Shown one piece after another: positions 6,270-12,655 of a DNA stretch of 12,781 nucleotides (position 1 is the stretch's first letter; every line of letters starts with the position of its first letter). Where the stretch lies: contig JAKFCU010000030.1 in NCBI GenBank assembly GCA_036676475.1, positions 1 through 12,781 on the forward strand, given 5' to 3'. Under the pieces are notes generated by a model. The model searched no databases. It worked only from the letters and a program-made list of their open reading frames with translations, and was not told the DNA's origin. The DNA comes from LC029 sp036676475. GTDB lineage: Bacteria; Bacillota; Bacilli; Aneurinibacillales; RAOX-1. Position numbers and translations under genes: made by a program.

Positions 6270-6395
6270 CCCCTTTACAGCTCTCACCGCTTTTTCAGGT
6301 CCCAATATGCTGATCATTTCCAATAATTCACTTTGATTCAATTGTGTTTTCTTTCCTTTTTCAATCAATTCTTGTAATCGATTTTGATTATTCAA
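6264..6395 (-). CDS. Small 43-aa protein of unknown function
   Basis: A 43-codon frame from a TTG start, chosen because AAGGGGAGGTGG lies five bases upstream, one of the best ribosome binding sites in the window. The longer in-frame extension upstream (to about 6548) is AT-rich, hydrophobic and has no such site, so it is not used here. The peptide begins MNNQNRLQELIEKGKKTQLN and ends in the helix-like LLEMISILGPEKAVRAVKGK. It is charged, with no membrane segment, and predicted to be mostly helical. I recognise no family. It converges on the SASP gene, its stop codon lying in the T-run of the SASP terminator. A GGGGATAAT box a few bases upstream of the ribosome binding site resembles a sigma-F -10, so forespore expression is a speculation. 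Moderately sure that it is a real gene. Confidence 0.55.
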   Translation of the reverse strand: MNNQNRLQELIEKGKKTQLNQSELLEMISILGPEKAVRAVKGK

Positions 6396-6707
6396 GTTAA
6401 CCACCTCCCCTTGGTCATTATCCCCTATTCTTACCAAATCATTTAACCAAATAAAAAAAATATAAATAATAACCATCTGAAAAGTACAAAAATGATTATA
6501 AAATAAGTTGGTAAAATAGAGAAAAAGTATGACCTGCATTTCCGTCATAAATCAAATTGATTTAATAATGCGCTACAATCTCTTGGCATGGCGAAAGGCG
6601 ATAAAATCATTATCACACTGTCCAATACCATTCGAAGTACAAGACCCCTTGTTAAACAGAGGTCTTGTCTTTATGGCAGGATCTTCTTTCTTTTTAAGTG
6701 TATTTCA

Positions 6708-6756
6708 TTCACTTATCGGTCAAGTGTTATACACATAATGCTACGCCAGTAGCTTT
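6708..6756 (-). repeat. Inverted intergenic repeat, copy B
   Basis: The 49-bp reverse complement of the element at 4746-4793. Shared parts are AAAGCTACTGGCGTAGC, TTATG, GTATAA, ACTT and CCGATAAGTGAA; they differ by C/A, C/T and T/C substitutions and T versus GA. Read on the plus strand, the GCTAC-GCCA-GTAGC hairpin is followed by TTTCTT and could be a weak terminator. Copy B sits between the gene-poor stretch and the ytfI promoter region. Confidence 0.75.
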
Positions 6757-6761
6757 CTTAC

Positions 6762-6791
6762 GATTAATCCTACATGTTCAGGTCTATACTA
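6762..6791 (+). promoter_or_regulatory. Possible forespore (sigma-F/G-like) promoter of ytfI-ytfJ
   Basis: TATACTA (6785-6791) matches the sigma-G -10 CATACTA at six of seven positions. GATTA (6762-6766), 18 bases upstream, is close to the -35 GHATR. In B. subtilis the ytfI-ytfJ pair belongs to the forespore regulon, which gives the weak match some support. Confidence 0.3.
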
Positions 6792-6813
6792 ACGGTGAGG
6801 TGGAGAAAAAGGG

Positions 6814-7479
6814 ATGATATGGGTAGGACTCACATTGGTAATGATTTTTTTACTTATTTATTTTACAACGGTTAAAATTCAGATTGAGTATAAACGGGCC
6901 AAAGAAAATGACCATGTCCATATTCAAGCGGGAATTTGGTTTGGACTCATTCGATTAAAATTTAATATCCCTATTCTCCAATTACAATCCTTAATAAAAG
7001 GGGTTAGGGTAGAGGAAAACGTTACTTCTTCAACGCCAAAGGATCCTGAGATTCAAGAACGTAAATTTCGCTTTACCCCGAAAGAGTTTTATCTATTATT
7101 GAAGCGATTTTATCAGTTGCGTGATCAAGTTCTTGACATCAATCGAATAGTAAAACAAACACTGAAAAAAATAAGATGTGAGCAGTTTGAATGGTACACA
7201 AGAGTTGGGGTAGGGGATGCTGCGTCAACAGGGATATTAACGGGAGTAATATGGGGGATAAAAACAACGTTTATCGGTATATTCTCACAGTATGTAACCT
7301 TGCGCACGACACCAAGAATGAATGTCATCCCCGCTTTCCAGGGACAACATCTGGATACGCAGTTCTTTTGCATAGTAAGGTTTCGGATCGGGAATGCTAT
7401 CATAGCAGGAATCCGAATACTGTTCAAATTTAAAAAAGGGCGTGAAGGAATATGGCAGAACACCCTATTCAGGGCTTGA
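6814..7479 (+). CDS. ytfI: YtfI-like DUF2953 sporulation-associated membrane protein
   Basis: A 221-residue protein with one N-terminal membrane helix (about 2-18, MIWVGLTLVMIFLLIYFTTV) followed by a basic beta-rich domain of the DUF2953 type. This is characterised by VKIQIEYKR near the membrane exit, a central charged region with KEFYLLLKRFYQL, and the C-terminal VRFRIGNAIIAGIRILFKFKK block. The position directly upstream of ytfJ is the strongest argument and matches the B. subtilis gene order. The two genes overlap by 28 bases, so they are certainly co-transcribed and probably translationally coupled. The ribosome binding site GAGGTGGAG precedes the ATG at 6814. Biochemical function is unknown; a role in spore development with YtfJ is assumed from linkage. 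Confidence 0.8.
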   Translation: MIWVGLTLVMIFLLIYFTTVKIQIEYKRAKENDHVHIQAGIWFGLIRLKFNIPILQLQSLIKGVRVEENVTSSTPKDPEIQERKFRFTPKEFYLLLKRFYQLRDQVLDINRIVKQTLKKIRCEQFEWYTRVGVGDAASTGILTGVIWGIKTTFIGIFSQYVTLRTTPRMNVIPAFQGQHLDTQFFCIVRFRIGNAIIAGIRILFKFKKGREGIWQNTLFRA

Positions 7480-7892
7480 TGCAGACTGCAATGGAAAATT
7501 TAAAGGAAATGGTCGATGTCAATACCATCGTGGGAGACCCTGTAGAAACCCCTGACGGGAGTGTCATTCTCCCTATTTCCAAGGTTGGATTTGGATTTGC
7601 AGCCGGCGGAAGCGAATTTGAATATGAATCTGGTAATTCAAAAGATGGAAACGGCAGAGAAATGCCGTTTGGTGGTGGTAGTGGCGGTGGAGTATCCATT
7701 ACTCCCGTTGCATTTCTCGTTGTAAGTAAAAATGGAGTTAAAACGATTCCCTTAGAAGGAACGAATCACCTATATGACCGCATTATGGATATAGCTCCTC
7801 AATTCCTAGAAAAGCTTCAATCTTTTACCGGAAATAAAGGAAAAGGAAATAACCGATCCGAACGAGTTGAAGATCCATTTGACATTCAATAA
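7452..7892 (+). CDS. ytfJ: Spore germination protein GerW / YtfJ
   Basis: A 146-residue member of the GerW (Spore_YtfJ) family, a forespore-made protein needed in B. subtilis for normal germination with L-alanine. The family pattern is clear: HPIQGLMQTAMENLKEMVDV at 4-23, TIVGDPVETPDGSVILPISKVGFGFAAGGSE (25-55, split here by a beta-turn), the glycine-rich loop PFGGGSGGGVSITPVAFLVV (72-91), then VKTIPLEG and a helical tail. There is no signal peptide or membrane segment. The last 20 residues are charged and variable. The start overlaps the end of ytfI, with GTGAAGGAAT directly before the ATG. A terminator follows 17 bases after the stop. Length is normal and no key block is missing. Confidence 0.95.
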   Translation: MAEHPIQGLMQTAMENLKEMVDVNTIVGDPVETPDGSVILPISKVGFGFAAGGSEFEYESGNSKDGNGREMPFGGGSGGGVSITPVAFLVVSKNGVKTIPLEGTNHLYDRIMDIAPQFLEKLQSFTGNKGKGNNRSERVEDPFDIQ

Positions 7893-7908
7893 AATAGGAA
7901 TGAAACCA

Positions 7909-7950
7909 AAAATCCACCTGGTTGATTAAGGTGGATTTGTTTCTTTTTTT
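7909..7950 (+). terminator. Bidirectional terminator between ytfJ and the convergent gene
   Basis: AAATCCACC (7910-7918) and GGTGGATTT (7930-7938) pair perfectly. On the plus strand TTTCTTTTTTT follows; on the minus strand TTTTTGGTTT follows the same stem. It therefore serves ytfJ and the convergent 100-aa gene alike. Confidence 0.9.
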
Positions 7951-8251
7951 ATTTTATTGTCAGAGTATCCTCGTATTCCCCAGGTTCATACCCTGCCTCA
8001 AGTAAATGTTCAGCCAAGAGATCGCGAATTTCATCAGCTCGATTGCGTATTTCTGACCATTTGATTTCATCAGGGTCTTTTAAGATAAATTCAATAAAAC
8101 CTGTCATGCCTTTTTCATGACGTGCTTCAAAAGGAACATCCGCAATCCCGTCAGAACTTTCCAAATGGGCTACTCCTGTAATGACGGCATTGGTTTCTTC
8201 TCGATTCAAATCATACGTATTAATATCGTAACCTTTAATTCTAATAGACAT
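7949..8251 (-). CDS. 100-aa protein of unknown function
   Basis: A 100-residue soluble, acidic protein with a strong ribosome binding site (GAAGGAGGAATA) before its ATG and a shared terminator after the stop. It starts MSIRIKGYDINTYDLNREET and has an alternating beta pattern over the first 60 residues (AVITGVAHLE, VPFEARHEKG, GFIEFILKD). A charged helix follows (IKWSEIRNRADEIRDLLAEHLLEAG, about 63-87), then a short acidic end. The order of several strands followed by one long amphipathic helix suggests a small alpha/beta fold, but I recognise no family. It has no membrane segment, signal peptide or cysteine. It is the next gene after pyc on the same strand, but the pyc terminator lies between, and its leader may be structured. 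A real gene, function unknown. Confidence 0.75.
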   Translation of the reverse strand: MSIRIKGYDINTYDLNREETNAVITGVAHLESSDGIADVPFEARHEKGMTGFIEFILKDPDEIKWSEIRNRADEIRDLLAEHLLEAGYEPGEYEDTLTIK

Positions 8252-8280
8252 CTTATTCCTCCTTCATCTGTTCTGCTGGT

Positions 8281-8331
8281 GCCCTACATCGAATCCACTG
8301 CCTTGCTGGAACGCTAGGTGTTCTTTAGGGC
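8281..8331 (-). other. Possible structured leader of the 100-aa gene
   Basis: In the minus-strand transcript GCCCTA and TAGGGC (8326-8331 and 8281-8286) form an outer stem. Inside it GAACAC and GCGTTC (8309-8323) form a second hairpin, with one G-T pair. The 51-base block is richer in G and C than its surroundings and lies 30 bases before the start codon. It matches no leader class that I recognise. Confidence 0.3.
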
Positions 8332-8383
8332 TTTCATCTTTCGTTAGTCTGAGTCAGGAATAGAGTTTTTAATCATAGGATAA

Positions 8384-8421
8384 AAAGAAAAGAACTGGAA
8401 CCATAAAGGTTTCCAGTTCTT
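8384..8421 (-). terminator. Rho-independent terminator of pyc
   Basis: On the minus strand AAGAACTGGAAACC and GGTTCCAGTTCTT pair across TTTAT, with one extra A, followed by TTCTTTTTATCC. It starts 13 bases after the pyc stop codon. Confidence 0.9.
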
Positions 8422-8433
8422 ATGAATAAATAG

Positions 8434-11400
8434 TTAGGATTTGGATTTTGTCAGTTCAATCAGTAAATCACCGGTTTCAATCGTATCTCCGTTTTTAACA
8501 TGAACGGCTTTGATGATAGCAGGGAAAGGAGCTTGAATCGTAGTTTCCATTTTCATCGCTTCCGTTACGATTAGGTGTTCACCTTTTTTCACTTTATCTC
8601 CTGGTTCGACCATTAACTTAAGGACTTTACCAGGCATGGTTGCTCCGATTTCTTCTTGGTTCGCAGTATCGACTTTGCGTCGAACTTCAATGGTTACTTT
8701 TGCTGCTAGATCACGGATGACCACTTCTCGAGGTTGACCGTTTAATTCATAATAAATGGTGCGTGTTCCATCAGGGGCAATTTCCCCAATGGAAATTAAT
8801 TTGACGATTAGAGTTTTTCCTTTTTCAATATCGAACGCAATTTCCTCTCCAAGACGCAGGCCATAGAAAAACGTTGGTGTATCCAGCACGGCAATTTTTC
8901 CGAATTCACTGGCCAACTGTTCTTTATCAAGAAATACCTTTGGATACATAATATAGGACATGATATCGAATTCAGTAGGAGTTCGTCCTATTTTTTCTTC
9001 AACTTCAGTATAGGTCTTGTCAAAATCAACGGGGGACAACAGCTCGCCAGGACGACAAGTAAAATAGTCCCGTCCTTTTAAAATGACTTCACGTAATTTC
9101 TCTGGGAATCCTCCTGGTGGCTGACCCAAATATCCTTGGAAAAATTGGACTACCGATTCAGGAAAATCAAGTCGGCTTCCCTTGTCATAAACGTCTTGCT
9201 CGCTTAAATTATTTTGAACCATAAATAATGCCATATCTCCAACTACTTTAGAGGACGGGGTAACCTTAACAATATCGCCGAACATCATGTTCACTGTGCG
9301 ATACGTATCTTTTACCTCATCCCAACGGTCACTAAGACCCACTGCTTTGGCTTGTTGATGGAGATTGGTATATTGGCCACCTGGCATTTCGTGTTGATAG
9401 ACATCAGTAGTCGGAGATTTCATTCCGCTTTCAAAGCCAGTATAGTACTGTCTGACATCTTCCCAATAGTCGGAAAGTTTCTGAAGGTTATTTTCATTTA
9501 GCTGGGTTTGACGGTCATGTCCTTGCAAGGAAGCAACTAAGCCATTTAAGCTAGGCTGGGATGTCAGACCGGACATGGAGCTAATCGCTGCATCCACAAT
9601 GTCTACCCCTGCTTCGTAAGCCTTTATGAGAGTAGCTAGTTGGTTTCCGCTCGTGTCATGGGTATGCAGATGGATCGGAATCCCAATTTCCTGTTTCAAG
9701 GCATGCACAAGCTTATAAGCAGCAAATGGTTTCAATAGACCAGCCATATCTTTAATGCATAGTATTTGTGCTCCGGCACGCTCCAATTCCTTTGCTAATT
9801 TAACATAGTATTGAAGGGAATATTTATCCCGCTGCGGATCAAGGATATCACCTGTATAGCAGATCGTCGCTTCGGCGATTTTTCCTGTTTCTAGAACAGC
9901 ATCAATCGCTACCCGCATGCCTTCTAACCAGTTTAAGCTGTCGAATATACGGAAAATATCAATTCCTGATTTTGCTGATAGTTGGATAAATTTTCGAATT
10001 ACATTATCCGGGTAATTGGTGTAACCAACGGCATTGGCTCCACGGAACAGCATTTGGAAAAGGATATTAGGAACTTTTTCTCTTAATTGAAGTAATCTAT
10101 CCCAAGGATCCTCATTCAAAAACCGCATGGTGGTATCAAAAGTTGCTCCACCCCACATTTCTAAGGAGAAGAGGTTAGGCGCTAACTTTCCGGTTGCTTC
10201 TGAGATGTTGAACAAATCATGGGTACGTACCCGTGTAGCAAATAAGGATTGGTGGGCATCACGGAATGTCGTATCCGTTACTAATAAGCGATTTTCATTT
10301 TGAATCCAGTCTATGAGTCCTTTGGCTCCTTTTTCCTCCAGGATTTGCTTTGTACCTTTTGGATATTCCTGACGGATGCTCGTAGCTGGAATTCTAGGTG
10401 TTGGGAAGCTTGGTTTCTTTCCTTTAGGTAGCCCAGGATGGCCATTGACAATGGTTTGTCCAATATAGGTCAGAAGCTTCGTGCCACGATCTCGTTTTTT
10501 AGGAAATTCGAACAGTTTATCTGTTGTATCAATAAAGGAAGTATTATAGTCTCCTTGAAGAAAATCTGGGTGTTGAACCACATTCTCTAAGAAAGGAATA
10601 TTGGTTTTCACACCGCGAATCCGAAATTCTTTAAGGGTGCGAAGCATTTTGCTAGCTGTCTGTTCATAGTTCATCGCCCAGGCAGATACCTTGACAAGCA
10701 AGGAATCATAGTGAGGAGTAATGACGGCTCCCGGATAGCCATTTCCAGCATCTAATCGGATTCCAAATCCCCCGCCCGAACGGTAGGCTAATAAGCGTCC
10801 GGTTTCAGGAAGGAAACCGCGTGCAGGATCCTCTGTCGTTACCCGGCATTGGATAGCAAATCCGCGAGTGGTAACATGATCTTGACTTTCAATTCCAACT
10901 TCTGGATCACTTAAGGCAAATCCTTCAGCAATTCGAATCTGAGATTGAACGATATCAATTCCGGTAATCAGTTCTGTTATCGTATGCTCAACCTGTACAC
11001 GGGGATTGACCTCAATGAAATAGAACTGATGATCTGATGTCACGAGATATTCTACGGTCCCTGCATTTTTATATCCAGCAGCTTTCATAAGCTGTAATGC
11101 CGAATCATTGATTTTATTTCGTAGTTCTACAGGCAATGATACACTTGGAGCGACCTCTACCACTTTTTGATGACGACGTTGTATGGAACAATCTCTTTCG
11201 TATAAATGGACCACATGACCATAGTGGTCGGCTAGAATTTGGACTTCAATGTGCTTAGGCTTGTCTAAATATTTTTCAATATAGACGGCTGTGTTTCCAA
11301 AGGCTGATTTCGCTTCAGAACGGGCTCGATCTAGTGCTTCTTGAAGCTCGTCCTGTGAATGAACAATACGCATACCGCGTCCACCACCGCCGGAGGCAGC

Positions 11401-11892
11401 TTTAATAATGATTGGATACCCGTGTTCTTTTCCAAAAAACATCGCTTCTTGCAGGGTTTGTATAGGCTCTGGAGTTCCTGGGATGACAGGAATACCTGCT
11501 TGAATAGCTATGGCACGTGCATCCACCTTATCTCCAAACATTTGGATATGTTCTGGATCAGGACCAATGAAAACGATGCCCTCTTCTTTACACCTTTTTG
11601 CAAATTCCGCATTTTCAGAAAGAAAACCATAACCAGGATGAATAGCATCTACATCGTATCGTTTGGCTACTTCGATCAAACCTTCGATGTCCAGATAAGC
11701 TTCAATGGGACCTTTTCCTTCGCCAATGAGATAAGCTTCGTCTGCCTTAAAGCGGTGTAGAGCAATATTATCTTGTTCCGAGTAGACGGCAACCGTACGA
11801 ATACTTAGTTCGTTACATGCGCGAAAGATACGAATTGCAATTTCGCCGCGATTTGCCACTAGCACTTTTCTGAATCGGTTAACTTGTTTCAT
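8434..11892 (-). CDS. pyc: Pyruvate carboxylase
   Basis: A 1152-residue single-chain pyruvate carboxylase (EC 6.4.1.1), which makes oxaloacetate from pyruvate, bicarbonate and ATP to refill the TCA cycle. Domains in order: biotin carboxylase (about 5-460), with the ATP-grasp loop KAASGGGGRGMR (164-175), HQKVVEVAPS (241-250) and EVNPRVQVEHT (294-304); carboxyltransferase (about 533-800), with DTTFRDAHQSLFATR (540-554), the metal-carbamylated lysine CIKDMAGL (K714) and metal ligands HLHTH (H743, H745); the tetramerisation/PYC_OADA region; and a biotin carrier domain at the C-terminus, with the biotinylated lysine in EAMKME (K1114). All catalytic motifs are present and length is normal. The ATG at 11892 is preceded by GGGAGGC. 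The extended -10 promoter upstream is overlapped by a palindrome. The enzyme acts as a homotetramer in the cytosol and needs biotin ligase, which is not in this window. Confidence 0.99.
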   Translation of the reverse strand: MKQVNRFRKVLVANRGEIAIRIFRACNELSIRTVAVYSEQDNIALHRFKADEAYLIGEGKGPIEAYLDIEGLIEVAKRYDVDAIHPGYGFLSENAEFAKRCKEEGIVFIGPDPEHIQMFGDKVDARAIAIQAGIPVIPGTPEPIQTLQEAMFFGKEHGYPIIIKAASGGGGRGMRIVHSQDELQEALDRARSEAKSAFGNTAVYIEKYLDKPKHIEVQILADHYGHVVHLYERDCSIQRRHQKVVEVAPSVSLPVELRNKINDSALQLMKAAGYKNAGTVEYLVTSDHQFYFIEVNPRVQVEHTITELITGIDIVQSQIRIAEGFALSDPEVGIESQDHVTTRGFAIQCRVTTEDPARGFLPETGRLLAYRSGGGFGIRLDAGNGYPGAVITPHYDSLLVKVSAWAMNYEQTASKMLRTLKEFRIRGVKTNIPFLENVVQHPDFLQGDYNTSFIDTTDKLFEFPKKRDRGTKLLTYIGQTIVNGHPGLPKGKKPSFPTPRIPATSIRQEYPKGTKQILEEKGAKGLIDWIQNENRLLVTDTTFRDAHQSLFATRVRTHDLFNISEATGKLAPNLFSLEMWGGATFDTTMRFLNEDPWDRLLQLREKVPNILFQMLFRGANAVGYTNYPDNVIRKFIQLSAKSGIDIFRIFDSLNWLEGMRVAIDAVLETGKIAEATICYTGDILDPQRDKYSLQYYVKLAKELERAGAQILCIKDMAGLLKPFAAYKLVHALKQEIGIPIHLHTHDTSGNQLATLIKAYEAGVDIVDAAISSMSGLTSQPSLNGLVASLQGHDRQTQLNENNLQKLSDYWEDVRQYYTGFESGMKSPTTDVYQHEMPGGQYTNLHQQAKAVGLSDRWDEVKDTYRTVNMMFGDIVKVTPSSKVVGDMALFMVQNNLSEQDVYDKGSRLDFPESVVQFFQGYLGQPPGGFPEKLREVILKGRDYFTCRPGELLSPVDFDKTYTEVEEKIGRTPTEFDIMSYIMYPKVFLDKEQLASEFGKIAVLDTPTFFYGLRLGEEIAFDIEKGKTLIVKLISIGEIAPDGTRTIYYELNGQPREVVIRDLAAKVTIEVRRKVDTANQEEIGATMPGKVLKLMVEPGDKVKKGEHLIVTEAMKMETTIQAPFPAIIKAVHVKNGDTIETGDLLIELTKSKS

Positions 11893-12105
11893 TTATTTGC
11901 CTCCCTATTTCCCACAACTCCATTGTGTATAATTGTTTATTTATGAGTATATCATAAATGAAAATTGTATTATTGTTAATATGCATTTTTAAAATACTGA
12001 CTATGCAATGTATTTTGTTCTGATGAAAACGATTCCGATTTGGTTTTCGATGCAAGTATAGAGGGAGTTAAACTGGTGAAGAATGCTTAGCAAGAGGTGA
12101 ATTCG
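11893..12105. promoter_or_regulatory. Divergent promoter region between pyc and the 174-aa gene
   Basis: These 213 AT-rich bases contain no gene. On the minus strand TGATATACT (11946-11954) is an extended -10 box for pyc, about 55 bases from its start. On the plus side the best -10 for the 174-aa gene is TATAGA near 12057-12062, with only a weak -35. A four-codon minigene (12076-12090) precedes that gene. Confidence 0.5.
11939..11959. promoter_or_regulatory. Palindrome over the pyc -10 box, candidate operator
   Basis: ATTTATGA (11939-11946) and TCATAAAT (11952-11959) are perfect reverse complements around GTATA. The element contains the whole extended -10 box of pyc. A dimeric repressor bound here would block the promoter. 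The binding protein is unknown. Confidence 0.45.
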
Positions 12106-12630
12106 ATGCTCTTGTTAGACCGCTCATCGGCAGAAATTTGGCAAATGCTGCTCCCGAAGAAGAATATTTTGTTTCCTGCATTCAGTGAGTATGATGATTT
12201 AATCTTTTATTATCGCAACTTTGTTTATTTTGTTCATGAAGACGGTGCTATTATTCGAATGAAAAAACCGGGAAATGTACATAAGCTCACACAGGAGGAT
12301 TTATGGGAAATTCTATTTCATGAGAAAGATACCTTTGATTATGACGACCATGGAATGTTTTCCATGGGGGCCGTTTTAAAAGACATGGGGTTTATGGTTT
12401 CCATGAGATATCGTTCTGTTCATAGCAAATTTAAGATAGAAATTGTAAATAGAATCGATCGGGAAGGTGAACCACAGTACTACGTGTTAAACCAGGTATC
12501 CTTTCCATATGCTCTCTACCATGCCTTTCTTCAGTGTCATGAATGGAATGAGCGAAGTGGAGGAGTAGGGGAATATGAAGTCCAACAGGTTGTCCGTGTG
12601 GATGACCCTATAGAGAATGTGTATACATAA
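12106..12630 (+). CDS. 174-aa protein of unknown function
   Basis: A 174-residue soluble protein read divergently from pyc. It begins MLLLDRSSAEIWQMLLPKKN. The start is the ATG at 12106 because AAGAGGTGA lies six bases upstream; an in-frame GTG at 12097 overlaps that site and is less likely. The sequence is rich in aromatic and acidic residues (EYDDLIFYYRNFVYFVHEDG, DTFDYDDHGMF, PQYYVLNQVSFPYALYHAFLQCHEWNE). It has no signal peptide, membrane helix or recognisable catalytic motif. The pattern is mixed alpha/beta. I recognise no family. No clear terminator follows before what appears to be an insertion-sequence end about 25 bases downstream, so the element may have landed just behind this gene. 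The coding frame itself looks intact. Confidence 0.75.
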   Translation: MLLLDRSSAEIWQMLLPKKNILFPAFSEYDDLIFYYRNFVYFVHEDGAIIRMKKPGNVHKLTQEDLWEILFHEKDTFDYDDHGMFSMGAVLKDMGFMVSMRYRSVHSKFKIEIVNRIDREGEPQYYVLNQVSFPYALYHAFLQCHEWNERSGGVGEYEVQQVVRVDDPIENVYT

Positions 12631-12655
12631 TGATAATCCCCTCTTAGCTTGATGG

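Larger units (their letters stand above)
6396..6813 (+). other. 418-base stretch without a convincing gene
   Basis: This stretch holds a hairpin (ACAAGACC at 6639-6646 with GGTCTTGT at 6661-6668), repeat copy B (6708-6756) and a candidate promoter for the ytfI-ytfJ pair. The first 170 bases are very AT-rich. A plus-strand open frame at 6529-6738 has no ribosome binding site and no recognisable protein, and is not called. Confidence 0.6.

Noticed and set aside
6396..6548. N-terminal hydrophobic extension of the small 43-aa gene
   Set aside because: The bases are very AT-rich and no ribosome binding site precedes the long start; the strong site lies directly before the TTG at 6395.
6529..6738. 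A 69-codon plus-strand frame in the gene-poor stretch
   Set aside because: No ribosome binding site, no family resemblance, and it runs through a hairpin and into the intergenic repeat, so coding is unlikely.
7125..7463. A 112-codon minus-strand frame and an 80-codon plus-strand frame inside ytfI
   Set aside because: Both are out-of-frame shadows of ytfI, which has the right start signal, overlap with ytfJ and family pattern.
11359..11760. A 133-codon open frame on the plus strand opposite pyc
   Set aside because: It lies wholly within the well-supported pyc coding sequence on the other strand, has no ribosome binding site and gives a protein without recognisable features.
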